Part shown: piece by piece, positions 1 to 14,300 of the stretch
How the letters are laid out: each line of letters opens with the position of its first letter
Position numbering within the stretch: position 1 is the first letter of the stretch
Assembly (NCBI RefSeq): GCF_016906535.1
Contig: NC_057370.1
Location: 2,666,001 to 2,730,000, forward strand
From: Rhizoctonia solani
Lineage: Eukaryota > Basidiomycota > Agaricomycetes > Cantharellales > Ceratobasidiaceae
Reading direction: 5' to 3'
DNA length: 64,000 bases
The notes under the pieces: model-generated
What the model was told of the DNA's origin: nothing
Database searches by the model: none
The model's input: only the letters and a program-made list of their open reading frames with translations
Position numbers and translations under genes: made by a program

Positions 1-2441
1 TGAGCTCACTCCGGAACCCAGCGACTCCAATTGGCCACCCATAAGTGGCACTAGTGCCGACCATTGATAAGGTACGCAGACATTGTTTGTTTACATCCAA
101 CATGATTTTCATTGAATAATGATGTGCCAGTCTTGGTTATACCATTGAGCTATATAAAGCGGTCTTAAGCTCGAGTCGGTGCAAGAAGCTCGCGGCCAGG
201 GGGGGGAAGGAAGGTATAGCATTGGTTACGCCGCCCAGTGCGACTCAGGCGCTTCGAGCGGCTGTACAGTACCAGTGCTTCTGGCCGAGAGGCACAAACC
301 CGGTTCCCCTCACTGCCACATACATACCCGGGATCTCCTATGGACCACATGCTACCGCGGGTGTAACTACAATGGAGGCATTTTACCCACGGAAGTATAT
401 GAGTACAATAAACATCGCTTGTTTCCTTGTATGCGCAATCGCACCGAGTCACGAACCTAATTCTGCCAGAGGCACCAATGAACGCGTTCGAGGAGCCTAC
501 GCAAGGGTTTCACCCCCATCGAAGCTTGGATTTAGGAAGGAAGTTCTGCCCAAGGCACCAAGTACGGCTCCCTTGGTTGCAATTCCCCAGTCCGATGGTG
601 CAAGGGCCGGCATTACTAGATGGGACGATGGAAACGAAGGCGGCGGAGATAAGAAGCCAATTGAAGTATATATCAGGGCCACCGTCGTCATTCCCGGATG
701 CGTAGTTGCATAGTCGTAACATACGATCCAAATATTTGCATGTTTACGCAAGCGAGTTACTCCGTATGAATCGTGTGAATAGAGACCTGACAGCTGATTT
801 TCGACGGATTCTCAGTGTGTTTAGTTAGACTGTAGATCAAGCGCAGATAAGCTTATGGAACGTAGTAATACGTTGAGTTGTGCCTTATCCTAGAAGGGCA
901 ATGCACAATGAAGTGGGCCACCCCAGACTGACGTATATACCTACGCAAGCCTCGTCCGAAGCCACGGGGGTACTTGAGCTTCGCAAGCTGTCAGCCGGCC
1001 GCAAGGTGAATCAATATCGACCGAGCAACCAATAGTGTATGAAACCTTCGGATGGCTCTTACCTTCCCAGTCGTCTCCCTTGCTCTCCTGAATTTCAGCC
1101 TTATTTACGCAATTAAATAAAATAGCAAGGCGTCTGGATGTCTGGATGGACCCCGCATCACCTGGGTGAGAAGTTAAGGTATATGGCTTCTTCTCGGCTT
1201 CGGCAGGCACCATTCCTTCTACTGTTCAGTGGCTGAAATCCTCGGGACGATCTGACGAGGCTTTATAGCTGAATACCAAACAGTGGTTGGCGGCTCCCAT
1301 TAAAACGTAACGCTTTCCGCTTTTGTCTGTAGCCGGGTGGTAGACGGGCGAATTAGCGCGCCCGTCGCACTGACGCCGCGCGCTCCGAACGATTTGTCGT
1401 TGGGATGTCGGTAGGACAAAGTTGTTTGAGGAATGTATGGGGCGGCTTGCGCATCGATTTGGTATAATAAACGCCCGAGATACCCGGGCATCGGTCACGC
1501 ATGGAAAATATTTTAGCTTAATGGAGGTTCTTCGGCATTTCAGCCAAGTCCTTGCCGCGGCGGCCCAGGCCAGATTCATCGATAGTATATACATCGTATA
1601 GGTTATTCTTCTAACACTAGCTACTATAGTAAAGGCTAGGGTGGCACACATAATCGATTTTTTTGTGAGGAGGGGATATTCAGGGCTTGGAGCCAAGGGA
1701 ATGAAACCTATGCGATCGAGTTGGATCGCAATCCTTCGCCTTCGCAAAGCGGTGCGCAATATTTATGAGGATCACGGCACGCCGTGGTTCGTACAACCTC
1801 TCTTGCACTGGAAGATAGGAATTCGAGCAGACAATCGAGGGGTTCTATGGCGCCCGCCAAGCGCTGGAGGACTAGTGCACGTCATTGTAAGCGGTGGTGA
1901 GAATTTACGGTTGACAGGTCAAGTGACGCAGGATGTTGTGGAGAGGCCCCTGGAGCGGTTGGTTTAGAGACCATGTGGATGGAGCCGGATATGGTCGTGA
2001 AAGAGGATGGAAAACTGAGTTGAGGCGAGATTTGCACACGATCGAGGCACTCAACAGACCCAAAGAACCTGGCCCAGGGGAGGCTAACCAAATTAGACAC
2101 GGACCAAAAACTGGGTAGCATCCATGCTTCTACAGCACCGCTATCCGTGGTCGGACGTCTGCCAACCACACACACACGAACACAACTATCATTGTATATC
2201 TCGACCCCGTCGGCCAACTGCCAGCTCAGGGCACCCGCTCGCATCATATCCCCAAAACACGCTTTCCGTTCTTCGCATTCTCAGCACCGGCCCTTATAAC
2301 CCCCCGCGCCTCGACTACTCGCTTGATGCTCCCTGCCCCTCTACGCTCCTAATCATATCTAAGCTCCAAGCTGTGCACCCGACTCTGACTCTGACTTGAC
2401 TTTGACTTTGAGGAACAGCTTTGGCTATTTACTGTCATTTA
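1..2441. other. Left flank without a recognisable gene
   Basis: I find no reading frame here that resembles a known family on either strand. The open frames present (for example 222-713 + and 1226-1759 -) overlap one another, have no recognisable motifs and are not joined by convincing introns. The last 300 bases become pyrimidine-rich and lead into the GATA-factor gene, so they probably hold its promoter and 5' leader. The rest may be intergenic or decayed repeat DNA. Confidence 0.5.
2381..2412 (+). repeat. Short TCTGAC/TTTGACT tandem repeat
   Basis: About 30 bases built from repeated CTCTGACT and CTTTGACT units, ending roughly 30 bases before the presumed ATG of the GATA-factor gene. It probably lies in the 5' leader. 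No function can be assigned. Confidence 0.6.
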
Positions 2442-4049
2442 ATGGACACTTACTGCGAGAGCACACACTCGAGCCTCACCTCTGCTGCCTCGAGCTCCCC
2501 CTACCAGACTCCGTCACCACGCACCAGCATGTCTTTCGAAGAGCGCCAGGCCCAGATTGCATATCCCACCGACGCGTCCACCAAGATCCTCTATGCTGAG
2601 CCTCAGCCTATCTACCACTCCCCGGGCTATATCAGCGAGGAGAACCAGTGGTCGAGCCCCGCCATATCTGACGCTCAGTGCGCGCCCGCATACTTGCCTG
2701 AAATCTACGGCCACTCTAAGCTCCCTTCCCTGGTCGATTCTCGACGCTCCGAAGGTATTCCCCGCGGCCTGATGCAACAGAGTGAATGGAGCGATGTTGG
2801 TCCATTCAACTTGCCCCCGTACTCACAGCAGCCGCCCGCATACGTCCAGTCCCAACAGCAGATGTACGGATCTACGCTCGTTGGCGTTTCCGATTTGGCC
2901 GCAGAGACTCGGGGGCGCTTCGCCTACTCTGACGGTCTGATCTACAACGAGTCGCTACCGCCTTCAATCACCCCTCGTCTCGACGACGTCTATCCCGATC
3001 CGGCGTCGGTCTTGAGCGCGCCCATCAAGACCGAGCCGACTTCGTCCGTGGTTGTCCCGACCCAGTCACCTTACTACTCTCGGCCCCCCTCCGTGGCATC
3101 ATCGCTCTCGTCTGGCCCTGTCCCCCCACACCACATTGTGCACGTCGTGTTCACCGACGACGCGGCTTCCAAGGAAACTCAGTACTTGCGCCGCAGGTGT
3201 CACAATTGCCAACAGGTTGAGCCCCCAGCTGGCGACGCTCTCACTTGGTCCCCGGAAAGATCGTATGCAACCGATGCGGACTCTACGAACGAACCCACCT
3301 CCGACCTGTGAGTTGGTTCGCTTGTGCCATCTTGGGAGTTGCCACTAACGCATATTGTTTCAGCGACCCCATCGCTTCGATGAGGTCAGGACCGGCAACA
3401 AAGGCCGAAAGCCGAACAAGCAATCGGACTCGAAGCAAGGCAGCCCCCAGCCCCAGCCGTCACCCAGTTCACCGTCAAGCAAGAGGCCGTCTCTGGTGAC
3501 CTTGAGCTCGACTCGCGACGAGGTATGCATACTCAGACTCGCGCCGCGCGTCAGTAGTTAATTTGATCCCGATTTCAAATAGGCTCAGTAGCGTCCTCGC
3601 TTTCAGGCAGCGCGAGCAGTCCTGGAGAGTGGGAAGACTCCAACTATAACACATCCCTCGTTGCAGGCAATGTGTCGAGACTCTCGCCATCCCAGCAGCA
3701 TTCGCCCGGCCATGAGGGTGGGGTGCAGCGTGGAGCGGCCCATTTCATGGACTCGACTCTCGCAGCACGCTTCAGGGCGGGCCGCAAGTCTGCTACTGCG
3801 CCGTATGACGCCTTTTCGGCTACTCGCATGGGCCCCCCAACTCCCCCGCTTGTCCCCACGGACGGACCCAGTCTACTTGACGCGGGTGCCGAGGGCGCGT
3901 ATCTGACCTCGACGCCTCCTTTGCGCCGCCATACGCTTGGTTCGGACGTAGCAGAGCAAATTTCGGGCTGGTCGACCATCCCCGCTGACTTCTCTTCCAA
4001 CGTACTGCAAAACTCTCAACCGTCCGTTGTCAGCAATATCGCATACTAA
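2442..4049 (+). CDS. GATA-type zinc-finger transcription factor
   Basis: Predicted nuclear DNA-binding regulator. The N-terminal ~250 residues are Ser/Pro/Tyr/Gln-rich and look disordered. A single GATA finger follows at about 3199-3310: CHNC, then a PPSWRRS core, then VCNRCGLYERTHLRP. After the intron at about 3311-3364 comes the basic tail RPHRFDEVRTGNK. A second intron lies near 3522-3582, and the C-terminal exon is Ser/Pro-rich and ends in IAY. The ATG at 2442 is the first in frame. The finger is read only if one C is added to the C5 run near 3224-3228; as given, the frame runs to a stop at 3309. The loop between the cysteine pairs is 19 residues, longer than the usual 17 or 18. The Trp-Arg-Arg core and NxCGLY segment make the family call firm. 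The target pathway (nitrogen, iron, light) cannot be told. Confidence 0.85.
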
Positions 4050-4573
4050 AATCCTCAAAACATATCCCCCCCTTTCGACTACCCCGCAATCTTCTATTTA
4101 TCTTGGGTCCAGTTTAATCTCGGCCTTGCACTGTTGTTCTTTACCCCCTCGTAGTTGTAATTTTTGATCAAGTTATCTGTTGTGCGCATTCATTTGTTGT
4201 CTGTATCTCATCCTGCATTTCGCGTCCTGCTTTATTTATTGGTAGACTAGTTTGTCATTTGTACTTTTGGGATGTTATTTATTTTGCATTAGCAAATATC
4301 ACCTTGATCTACTTTCCTGCCTTTTGCCAAGCGCGGCCGAGTCGCAAGTGATCTGTCAGCCCCTCATCTCACTCGTCCAATTTAAGAAAGTCTAAGGAAA
4401 TAAAGCACGAAGGTTAGATAGATGGTGCCAGGTGGCCAGGCGACCCTGCAACTGCCGATAGTCGCAAGCCCAATTGAGTGGGGGATTACCACCGAAAAAC
4501 GCAAATTGAATTCAATCCCTCGTCTCCCCGCACCAGCTGCTCTCTCGCTGCAACAACCTCATTTATTGAACCC
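4050..4573. other. Convergent intergenic region
   Basis: This stretch separates the converging 3' ends of the GATA-factor gene and the NTF2-like gene. It is T-rich for the first 250 bases, as expected of a fungal 3' untranslated region. No other feature is seen. Confidence 0.6.
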
Positions 4574-5662
4574 TCATACTGAATCGGTATCCGGCGCGTG
4601 AGAGTACTCGCGTTGCGAATGGGGCATGCCGAGTACGTTGTGCGGGTCAGACGCGTTCACTCTGCGCTTCGCAACGTTATCTGGCTGCGGCCCGGGATTG
4701 ACATGTGGCGACACATCCCACATGCTATCGGCAGATCTCGAGAGTGCGAAACCTAGACGCGATAGTCCTGCCAATCCGATTGCGGTAAAACGAGTCGTCA
4801 CGGACTAGAGTTGCGTGGGGCCAGAGTCAGCGTCGTGAGGGATATCACTTCCGTTCTATTGGCGCTCTGGGATTGGAGGAGGGGAGGGGCTAGAAGGTTC
4901 GACTTACCTGTACGGCATGCCCTCCAGGGATGAGATACAGCAATTCCCTTAGGTCGCAAATATCTTGATGGTGGGTTATTCGTCCTTGTTCGTTGAATGA
5001 AAGGATCGTATGCATCCGCACCGATCGGTGAACCGAGCCCCCTAATAATAGAAAATGCACTGTATGCTCGATTATGGTTCGCCTCTGTCCATCTTTCATT
5101 TCCAGGCGGGCTTAGTTTACCGAGTTCGTATTCGGTATAGTTGCGCTTACCAAAGCTTTCGGTTTCACATACGGTGCCAATCTCGCTCCATATCCTCCAT
5201 GCAACCCACATCTGGGCCTCAGTGGTTTGGTAGCCCAAGATTCGCGCAATCAATGTTGTGGGCTTGGGTATCCTGACTTCGCATAGTTGGTGTGTCAACG
5301 AATGGATGTCGCTGATGATTGACAGCGAGGTAGCGGTTACGAACGTATTCTTGTAAACTATAGTGCCACAATCGCATTAGGTTTGTCTACAAGCTATACG
5401 GGTTCATATTGAAGAACCGACCTGCGTTGCTCTCGTACAATTGATTCAACCTTCCTTGAACGTTCCTAGACGACGCCAGCCAAACCAGGTCATGGACTTC
5501 CAGGGCTGAAGCTCGGAGGGATGCCTTGGTTGTTCTCTCATAGGATAATTCGCTGGATATATTCGGAAGGTTCGGGTATACACCCGTTACCTGAGGAGAA
5601 ATAGGGTTATCCGATGTATTGCTCGGGAACGATATGGTGGATGCAGAGGTGACCACCGCCAT
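4574..5662 (-). CDS. NTF2/SnoaL-like fold protein, function unknown
   Basis: Four exons can be joined. Exon 1 (from ATG at 5662) carries SYERTTKASLRASALEVHDL and LNQLYESNA. Exon 2 carries NTFVTATSLSIISDIHSL and IPKPTTLIARILGYQ. Exon 3 carries DGQRRTIIEHTVHFLLLGG and MHTILSFNEQGRITHHQD. Exon 4 is a polar tail ending in DTDSV. The pattern of a small alpha+beta domain with an EHTVHFLLL strand, then an 'F-N-E-Q-G-R-I-T-H-H-Q-D' strand, is that of the NTF2-like/SnoaL superfamily found widely in fungi without assigned substrate. Introns are near 5332-5390, 5092-5150 and 4809-4907, all GT-AG. No signal peptide is visible. The catalytic role is unknown; a non-enzymatic binding role is equally possible. 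Confidence 0.7.
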
Positions 5663-5968
5663 GGTGCCAGCGGTGTCCGAGCTACAAGGGAGGACAATTT
5701 CAGAAGTGGGCAGGGCGGGCTAGAATACCGCAGGCGGAGCGCTCAGGAAATGTTTGAAACGCGGAACTGCAAAATAACAGATATATGGTTGTGGTTGTAC
5801 CAAGTTCGCTCGGTGAAGCACGATGCCCCCGAGCCGGTACCGGCGTTATAAAGCGTAATTCTATGGCATCGTGCGATTGAGTAAGCCAAGAAGCGTCACC
5901 TGACTCCCGTATTCCTGCGGAATCGCCACCTTTTGTCATTGACGACAGCTGCAGGGTAATATATAATC
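5663..5968. promoter_or_regulatory. Divergent intergenic region
   Basis: These 306 bases separate the start codons of the NTF2-like gene (-) and the ketopantoate-reductase-like gene (+). They must hold both promoters. No specific site could be identified with confidence. Confidence 0.45.
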
Positions 5969-7489
5969 ATGAGTGCCCCTGTTAAAGTATGCGTCGTAGG
6001 CTTCGGAGGTATGATGATGTATTGTTCAATACAGGGATGATTTGACATATCACCGGAAAAGCCCTAGGAACTGTCTATTCCTTCATTATGGAAAGGCAGG
6101 GGCTCAAGTCACGGTTGTGTGTCGTTCAAACTATTCGCTAATGCAAGGTATGTGCATACACGAAGATCAAGGTGGCTCAGTTCTCAGGTTTTGTGTAGAG
6201 CATGGGATAGACATTTGCTCCGAAAAACTAAACCCGGGGGTGAACTATTTGGGTTGGCGACCCCATCGAAGTACGTCCGGGTTTCGGTTCCCATCACAAA
6301 CTGTACCCCTCACTGACGTTTGAACTCTATTGCTGTATCGTCCAGTTGTGGAAAGTGTGGACAGCGCCGCCAGTGCTGAAGATAGATATGACTATATTGT
6401 TTGCACCTTCAAGTTCGTATTGATGGACAGCGATACATCCTATCTAGAACTAAGGGATACCACACTAGATGTCTGCCCGACGTTGTAACGACACCGAAGC
6501 TGCTCGGCCCCCTACTCGCGCGAAGCCGTAATTTTGTACTCATTCAGAACGGGATCGGCATCGAGTTGGACTTGCAGGCTGCGGTACCGAGCGGGATAGT
6601 AATGAGCGGGTGCGCATGGATTGATGCGACTGTGATCGACCACGGCCGGACACTTAAACACGGCCCAATTGTGAGTGAATGCGCGGGTGAAACGATGCTC
6701 GCTCGCATATATGGGAAACGATTTAGGAAAAATTAGTTGTCGGTGTTCATCCCCCTCTGGGAGCGCCATCCGGAACACCGCATTCTACCGAGGCACACAC
6801 CGCGTTGACGACATTTGTAGACTTGCTCAAAGCTGGAGGTGGGACACCCGAACAGGTGGTAGACATCCAAGCTGCGCGCTGGAAGAAAATTATATGGTAT
6901 GAAACGTAGCTAAAGGTCGTCTAAACCGCAGGCGATATACAGGTTTTGCTTGATGATGTTTATGATCGTACAGGAATGCGGGGTTTTCAACATTCGCGAC
7001 TCTCGCTAACGCCACACTACCAGACATTTGCCACGAACCAGCCAGATCCTACACTATGCCAATCGTTCGTGGATTCATGGAGGAGGTGGGTTGCTAAGAT
7101 ATACACGTGTGGAGCTATATATTAACGGCTCTTGCCAGGTCGTTAGTGTGGCACGAGGTCTCGGTTTGGATGAGTCAGTTTTGCCTGTGGCAAGCATTGA
7201 TGAAGCGATCGATTTGACCTTGAGTGAATACGGGGTGACAGGGCCTGCGTACAAGGCTTCTATGTTGGTTGATTTCCTCGCTGAGAGGCCCATGGAAATC
7301 GAAGTGATTATTGGAGGTATACTGCGCTACGCAGTTGCCAAACAAGTGCCGGCACCGAGGTTTGCTATTCCCGCATTTATCCAGCGACCTATGTTTCATC
7401 TAAATTTTGCCTTTAGACTCAGCACAGCTTATGCCTTACTCAAAGTGCACCAAACAAGATTTATTCAGAAGAGTAAGAGCCGGGCGTAG
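5969..7489 (+). CDS. 2-dehydropantoate 2-reductase (ApbA/PanE family)
   Basis: NADPH-dependent reductase family that makes pantoate for coenzyme A in its founding member; fungal paralogues often have unknown substrates. The N-terminus VKVCVVGFG is the start of the Rossmann fold, continued after the first intron by VYSFIMERQ and QVTVVCRSNYSLMQ. Later exons show DYDYIVCTF-like sequence, then CLPDVVTTPKLLGPLLARSR, NFVLIQNGIGIE, then the C-terminal domain with AARWKKIIWNAAFSTFATL, PARSYTMPIVRGFMEEV, and YKASMLVDFLAERPMEIEVI containing the conserved Lys and Ser/Asp region. It ends in LLKVHQTRFIQKS. At least five GT-AG introns are needed. The frame near 6099-6102 (GGGG) appears to lack one base. 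PAN5/panE assignment is by family only, so no gene symbol is given. Confidence 0.82.
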
Positions 7490-7556
7490 AACGGGATTGA
7501 TTATAGTGGTGACTGAATGTCTCGATACATAAACCAAACATACACAATTATGAAGC

Positions 7557-10500
7557 TTAAACCACACTGTAACGACCAGCTGTAGCCGTGGGGTTCCGCT
7601 GTTCTGCTGCAAGCGCGGCAGTTGAGGCCTCGATGAGGAGTCGTTTGATTTCGCGCACAGCCTGTTCGACCTAACGAGGGAAGCAAAATATTAGTCCGAG
7701 CGCCCAGAAGGGAAGATGACAAGCAACACCCAACTCACCCGGAATTCGTCGTTGGACTCCACCAACAAGTGAGTTTCGGGGGCCCTTCTAGAGGAGGTTC
7801 TTTGCCCGGTTCGTAGTATATACCTGCATAACCGGTGTTTAGTGAACAATACTGGGACCACCATTTGAGCGCTTACGAACCTTTGTTTGTGACGGAAGCA
7901 CCGGTCATATCGATCAACTAGACACAGTAATCCGATCAGCCAATTGTTAAATAATTAAGCGAGTACACTTTGCTTACCTGGACCATAGTTTCCTTGTTTG
8001 TCACTCTCCAGCGCGCCTTTTGAGGATAGTCGTTGATGGGGATAATGGCGTGGAAATCTGTCGCGTCGGGATCCTTTGGTTTGCGCCCCGCATCGTCGAG
8101 CTGAGACTGACTTTGTGCCATGAGCTTCGTAGCGCGGAGTTGCGCGTTGAATTTTGCTACAACGCTCTGGGCCTGTCTGTAGGCCGCCGAATCCTTGCTG
8201 GTGATTCTCGCCGCAGCCTCCTGAGCCGCCTTGAGATTTGACATTACTTTGGCTTCGTCGTCCTTGGCCTTCGTCCATCGGGCAGCCGCCCCAGCTGGGG
8301 TTGATACTGTTTTGGACGAGTCGGGCGCCGGTCCCTTTCTGATCTCGACCTTGAAATTTCCAAATGTCATGTCGTCCTCTTTCGTCGTTGGGGTGCTAGC
8401 TTCCTCCTCGACCTTGGGCTTCTCTTCTATTGCTTCACCGTAAGCAGCCCGTTGAGCCCGCTCTTTGGCATCGCGCTCTTGGTCGAATTTGTCTAGGCCC
8501 TTGCCGCCAAACCCAGCTCCCACATAACTTTGTGCCTTGCCGGCCTTGACCTTGTCGAGGAAACCTGTGCGTGATACCGGGCTACTATGAGTGATGCGTG
8601 GAATCAGGCTATGGAATATTCTCACCCTTGGCCAGTTCTTCCAGGTCTGAGGGAATGGTAGCCTTACTTGCTTCGAGCGCTCGGAATATGTCGACGGAAT
8701 ACCGTTCCTGCTCGGGAGTAATGAAGGTTACGCATGTGCCCTTGTTTCCAGCTCGTCCCGTTCGGCCCGCACGGTGTACATAATCTTCCATATGGTTCGG
8801 TGCGTCATAGTTGATTACCAACTTGAGTTGCTTCACATCGAGCCCACGCGCTGCAACCGAAGTAGCAATAACGATGGGTACTACTCCAGCTTTGAAGTCG
8901 GCGATAGTTGCGTCTCTGTCCACCTGATCTTTCCCGCCGTGTAAGGACATGCACACGTAGCCTTTGCGCATCAGCTCGCGTAAGAGATTATCAGCTGCCT
9001 CTTGACGATCGACAAAGATTAGGGTTCGGGCTTCACTATCCTCATTGTAGGTCTGGCCGAGGATTTCGAGGAGGCGATTAAACTTGGACTCTTCCGTGCG
9101 AACTTCAACAATTTGATCAATCTCGGCTGCGACAACGCTGCGACCTCCGACCGTGATTTCGAGAGGTTTCCGTAATATTTTTCGCGCCAATGAATCCATC
9201 TGTTTCGGGAATGTGGCCGAAAACAGGACAGTCTGCCTATCTGGTCGAATGTTATTCACAATTTTCATAACCTAGATTGAACTTTAATGTTAGTTTTATC
9301 CAATATGCATAGTTACGACACGGACCTGTGGCTCAAATCCCATGTCGAACATACGATCAGCCTCGTCCAAGACAAGGTATGTTACCCGGCGCAAGTTAGT
9401 CACACGACCCGAGTTCGCGGTGAGCAGGTCAATCATTCTGCCGGGGGTGCATACAATAATTTCGCATCCCTTCTTCATCTCCGCGATTTGGTCTTTGATA
9501 GGCGAGCCACCATAAGCGCACACAGCCTGAAGACGACATAAGTAGGTGTTATTATGTTCGAGGGAGATGGAATGCTCACACGAAGGTTCAAGACCTTAAG
9601 GAATGGCTTGCATTCCCTGTGAATTTGGACAGCAAGCTCTCGAGTTGGTGTCATGACAATTGCCATCGGGCCCTCCATAGTCTCCAAAGGTCGCTGATCT
9701 TTGATATGCCGGAATAGAGGTAACAAAAAAGCAATCGTCTTGCCAGAGCCTGTTTTCGCAACGCCAATTACATCGCGACCAGACATGATTGCTGGAATCG
9801 CCTGTGATTGAATGGAAGTCGGGGCAGTATAACCTAAGCGTTTGATCACATCCAGACTATGGTTCTGGATGTAAATATCACACACGGACAACAATGGGTT
9901 AGGAAGCGTACCAACTACTAGGTAACCCACAATGGCTCCATTTTGTGACGGGTTTGGGGCAATCCAACCCACGGATTTTGATGCCATCGAGGCTCAGTCG
10001 CAAAAGATCAGCCTCATCATCAGTCATGGCCGCAACATCAGGAGGTGGATGATAGAAAGCTTTTCGGAATGGCTCGTACTTGATCTTGTCGTGATCAACA
10101 ACTGCCAGATCCTTTTTCTTGGCTTTTTTGGCAGCGAGTCTGCAGCACAAAGGGTAAGCATCCACCAGTTACAGGAGGGCAAGCGAACGCACGCTAGAAT
10201 ATCTTCCGGGCGAAGTTCAGTAGCATCAAGCTCGTCAACATCTCGTGTCTCCTCTACATCATCCTCCGCATCCTCTGCGGTGATACCAAGTTGTTCTCCA
10301 TTGCCTGCCATGCGCTTTCGGTCCTCAGCATTGACTTTTTTCACTTCTTCCTTCACACCACTCATAAAGGCATCCAGCGGGTCCTCTTCTTCCTCTTCTT
10401 CGACAGCAGGAGTAGGGTTTGTAGAATCTATTTGCATAGGCTCAGGCTCATCGTCATCCTCCGCTTCCAAATTTTCACCGATGCCGTTTGCATTCGTATC

Positions 10501-11467
10501 CATAGACAAGTCAACTGCAGGCATATCCCCGAGTTTGACGAGCTTTCGATTGGATTCCGTAGTATCGTCCATGGAGCGAGCAGCCTTAGAAAGTGACTTG
10601 CCAGCCTCGGGTCGCTGAGGCAAACCTTTGATGCCTATTCCACCTGGACGACTCAGAGCCCCAGTAGGCCTCACTCCTGACAAGAAGAGATGATCAAGTG
10701 TGTACTGTCTGGAAAGACAACACCTATGTGCACTCACCTGAAGTGCCATTGGTGGTAGATGCCTTATCACCTCCTTTGGCTTTTTGCTCTTTCGCCAGCG
10801 CCTGCTGTTTCTTCCAAGCCTCCAGGCGCTCACGTTTAGCTCTCATTTTTTCGTCTTCGGGTCCAGATGGTTTGGTCGTATTGGTGGCTGGCGGAGTCGC
10901 AGCGGCGCTATTGATCGCGGTTGTAGTTGCTGATACAGAAGCAGCAATTGGTTCAGGTATGGGAGCAGTAGAAACATCTGCCACAGGTGCGAGAGTAGGT
11001 GCTGGAGCTGGTGTTGAAGTAGATGTTGATTGTTCTGGGGGAGGAGCAGGAGCAGGAGTAGACTGCTTGGATGTTTCGGTAGGCGCTGAGGGTGGGGCAT
11101 CGCGAGAGAGCGAGCGAGAGCGCTTCCTACCACGGTCATTGCGGTCCCGTTCAGACTCTCGGTCCCGGTCTCTATCTCTGTCTTTCTCTCGATGGGTTCG
11201 GTCTCTCCGACGATCGTAGTCGCGGTCATCACGACGCCTGTCTCTATCTCTATCTCTATCGCGGTAGTCTCGGTCCCGGTCCCTTTCCCTTTCCCTGTCA
11301 CGGTCCCTAGGTCGGTCTCTCTCCCTCTCGCGGTCGCGGTGGCTGTCCCGCTCACGCTCCCTTGCCTGGTGATGGCGCCTGGTCGGCGACGGGGAGTCTC
11401 CGCGAGAGTTATGATATGACTTACGTCGTTTGTAATCTGGGGAAGGTGAGCGTGAATACCTTGCCAT
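7557..11467 (-). CDS. PRP5: DEAD-box pre-mRNA splicing helicase Prp5 (DDX46 family)
   Basis: ATP-dependent RNA helicase acting at U2 snRNP binding to the branch site. Residues 1-150 are an RS/RD/RE-rich tract (11467 down to about 11090). An acidic segment includes the DPLDAFM motif (about 10365-10383), the conserved Prp5 element for the U2/SF3B1 contact. The helicase core shows, in order: motif [23 protein letters not shown] (motif II), SAT (motif III), then [25 protein letters not shown] and HRAGRTGR. The C-terminal part ends in the family-typical [16 protein letters not shown] and GRYSVV. Length (about 1,100 residues) and order fit Prp5. Small introns interrupt the core; the Q-motif region near 9840-9960 has an intron whose exact ends are uncertain. 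Transcription runs away from the next gene's 3' end. Confidence 0.93.
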
Positions 11468-12182
11468 GATGGTCTAGCGGCGGCGGTGTCCCAGGATGTT
11501 GAGTAACCCGCCTTGATGGTGGTCGTTGGGCTCGTGTGGGTATGGATGTGTGGCAATGCCTCGATACATACACAAACACGTAATATTTGCAATTTATTTT
11601 GACCAAATGATGCATATACATGCGTGCAGTATGTCTTTTGATCTCGCTCACTTCTCGGTCCCTCAGGCAAGCCGAATATTAGCTTAACAAGTGGCTCAGA
11701 AGGCTGTATGAACTCCCAGTGCTCGAAACCCAGGAGTGAGGTTTGGTTTAAGCTTTCAGTCCCGACTACGATTGTGATTCCCCAGGCTCTTCCACGATTA
11801 TAACGCCATAGCAAACACAATCAGTTGTGACAGATCCTAAACCGTTAAAACCATCTCTCTAACAAGAGGAAGAAAGGGGAGAGGGTAAATAAGGTTTGAG
11901 ACTGTATAAATGTGTGCATAGCCAGGATGATTAAATTTGCACATGCTGCACAACCTTCAAAGTTCAAAGTAGCGGGCTCGAACGCATTTGACAGGTGAAT
12001 TACGAAGAATGCGGCTATCAACCATAAATGTCATTTTGCAGATCGGCAATGAGATCTGAGAAGGCCCAGACCCCTCGCTGATGAACCAATATTCTCGCTG
12101 CGACTACAATTTTCCCCCAAAGTTATTGGTGTACAACAACGTCAGGGAACAATGGAGAGGTACTGTTTTCTGACTCAGCACT
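11468..12182. other. Intergenic region upstream of PRP5
   Basis: This is between the PRP5 start codon and the 3' end of the cystathionine gamma-synthase-like gene, both on the minus strand. It presumably contains the PRP5 promoter and the neighbour's 3' untranslated region. Open frames here lack recognisable motifs. Confidence 0.5.
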
Positions 12183-13952
<1,770 letters not shown>

Positions 13953-14300
13953 GGAGTTGTTTCTACCTGGCAAAGGAGAGATGGGAGAGTCGGGGTGCTT
14001 ATCTCGGTTTCGTTGACCGATGAGACATAGGCATACGTAAAATCGCACCACAACGCCTTCTTCATGCACAATGACTTGGTGGATCACGTGCTTGATCGCC
14101 GGCTCAAGACACAAACAAGTCCCGAGACCCCTGAGCGCATATAGGAGGTTAAATCATAAATACTCCTAATATTTGATGCCTGCTTTGTTTTTTTTGCGAC
14201 ATCCACCATACTCTCTTTTCTTCTCTCAAACCCAGAAACTACTTCGAAAGGTTCACAAGTCCCTCTTTCAGAACTACACCCCCGCTCCTTCAAGTTAAAC
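13953..14300. promoter_or_regulatory. Divergent intergenic region
   Basis: About 350 bases separate the start codons of the PLP enzyme (-) and the secreted barrel protein (+). A T-rich and pyrimidine-rich run at about 14185-14230 precedes the secreted-protein start. No defined factor site was recognised. Confidence 0.45.

Noticed and set aside
1226..1759. 177-codon minus-strand open frame in the left flank
   Set aside because: Composition and lack of any family resemblance make a chance frame more likely.
10698..11219. Open frame on the plus strand opposite PRP5
   Set aside because: Antisense of the RS/RD and Pro/Ala-rich PRP5 region; no independent motifs.
10843..11820. Long open frame on the minus strand
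   Set aside because: Shadow of the RS/RD-rich PRP5 first exon in another frame; low-complexity composition keeps it open.
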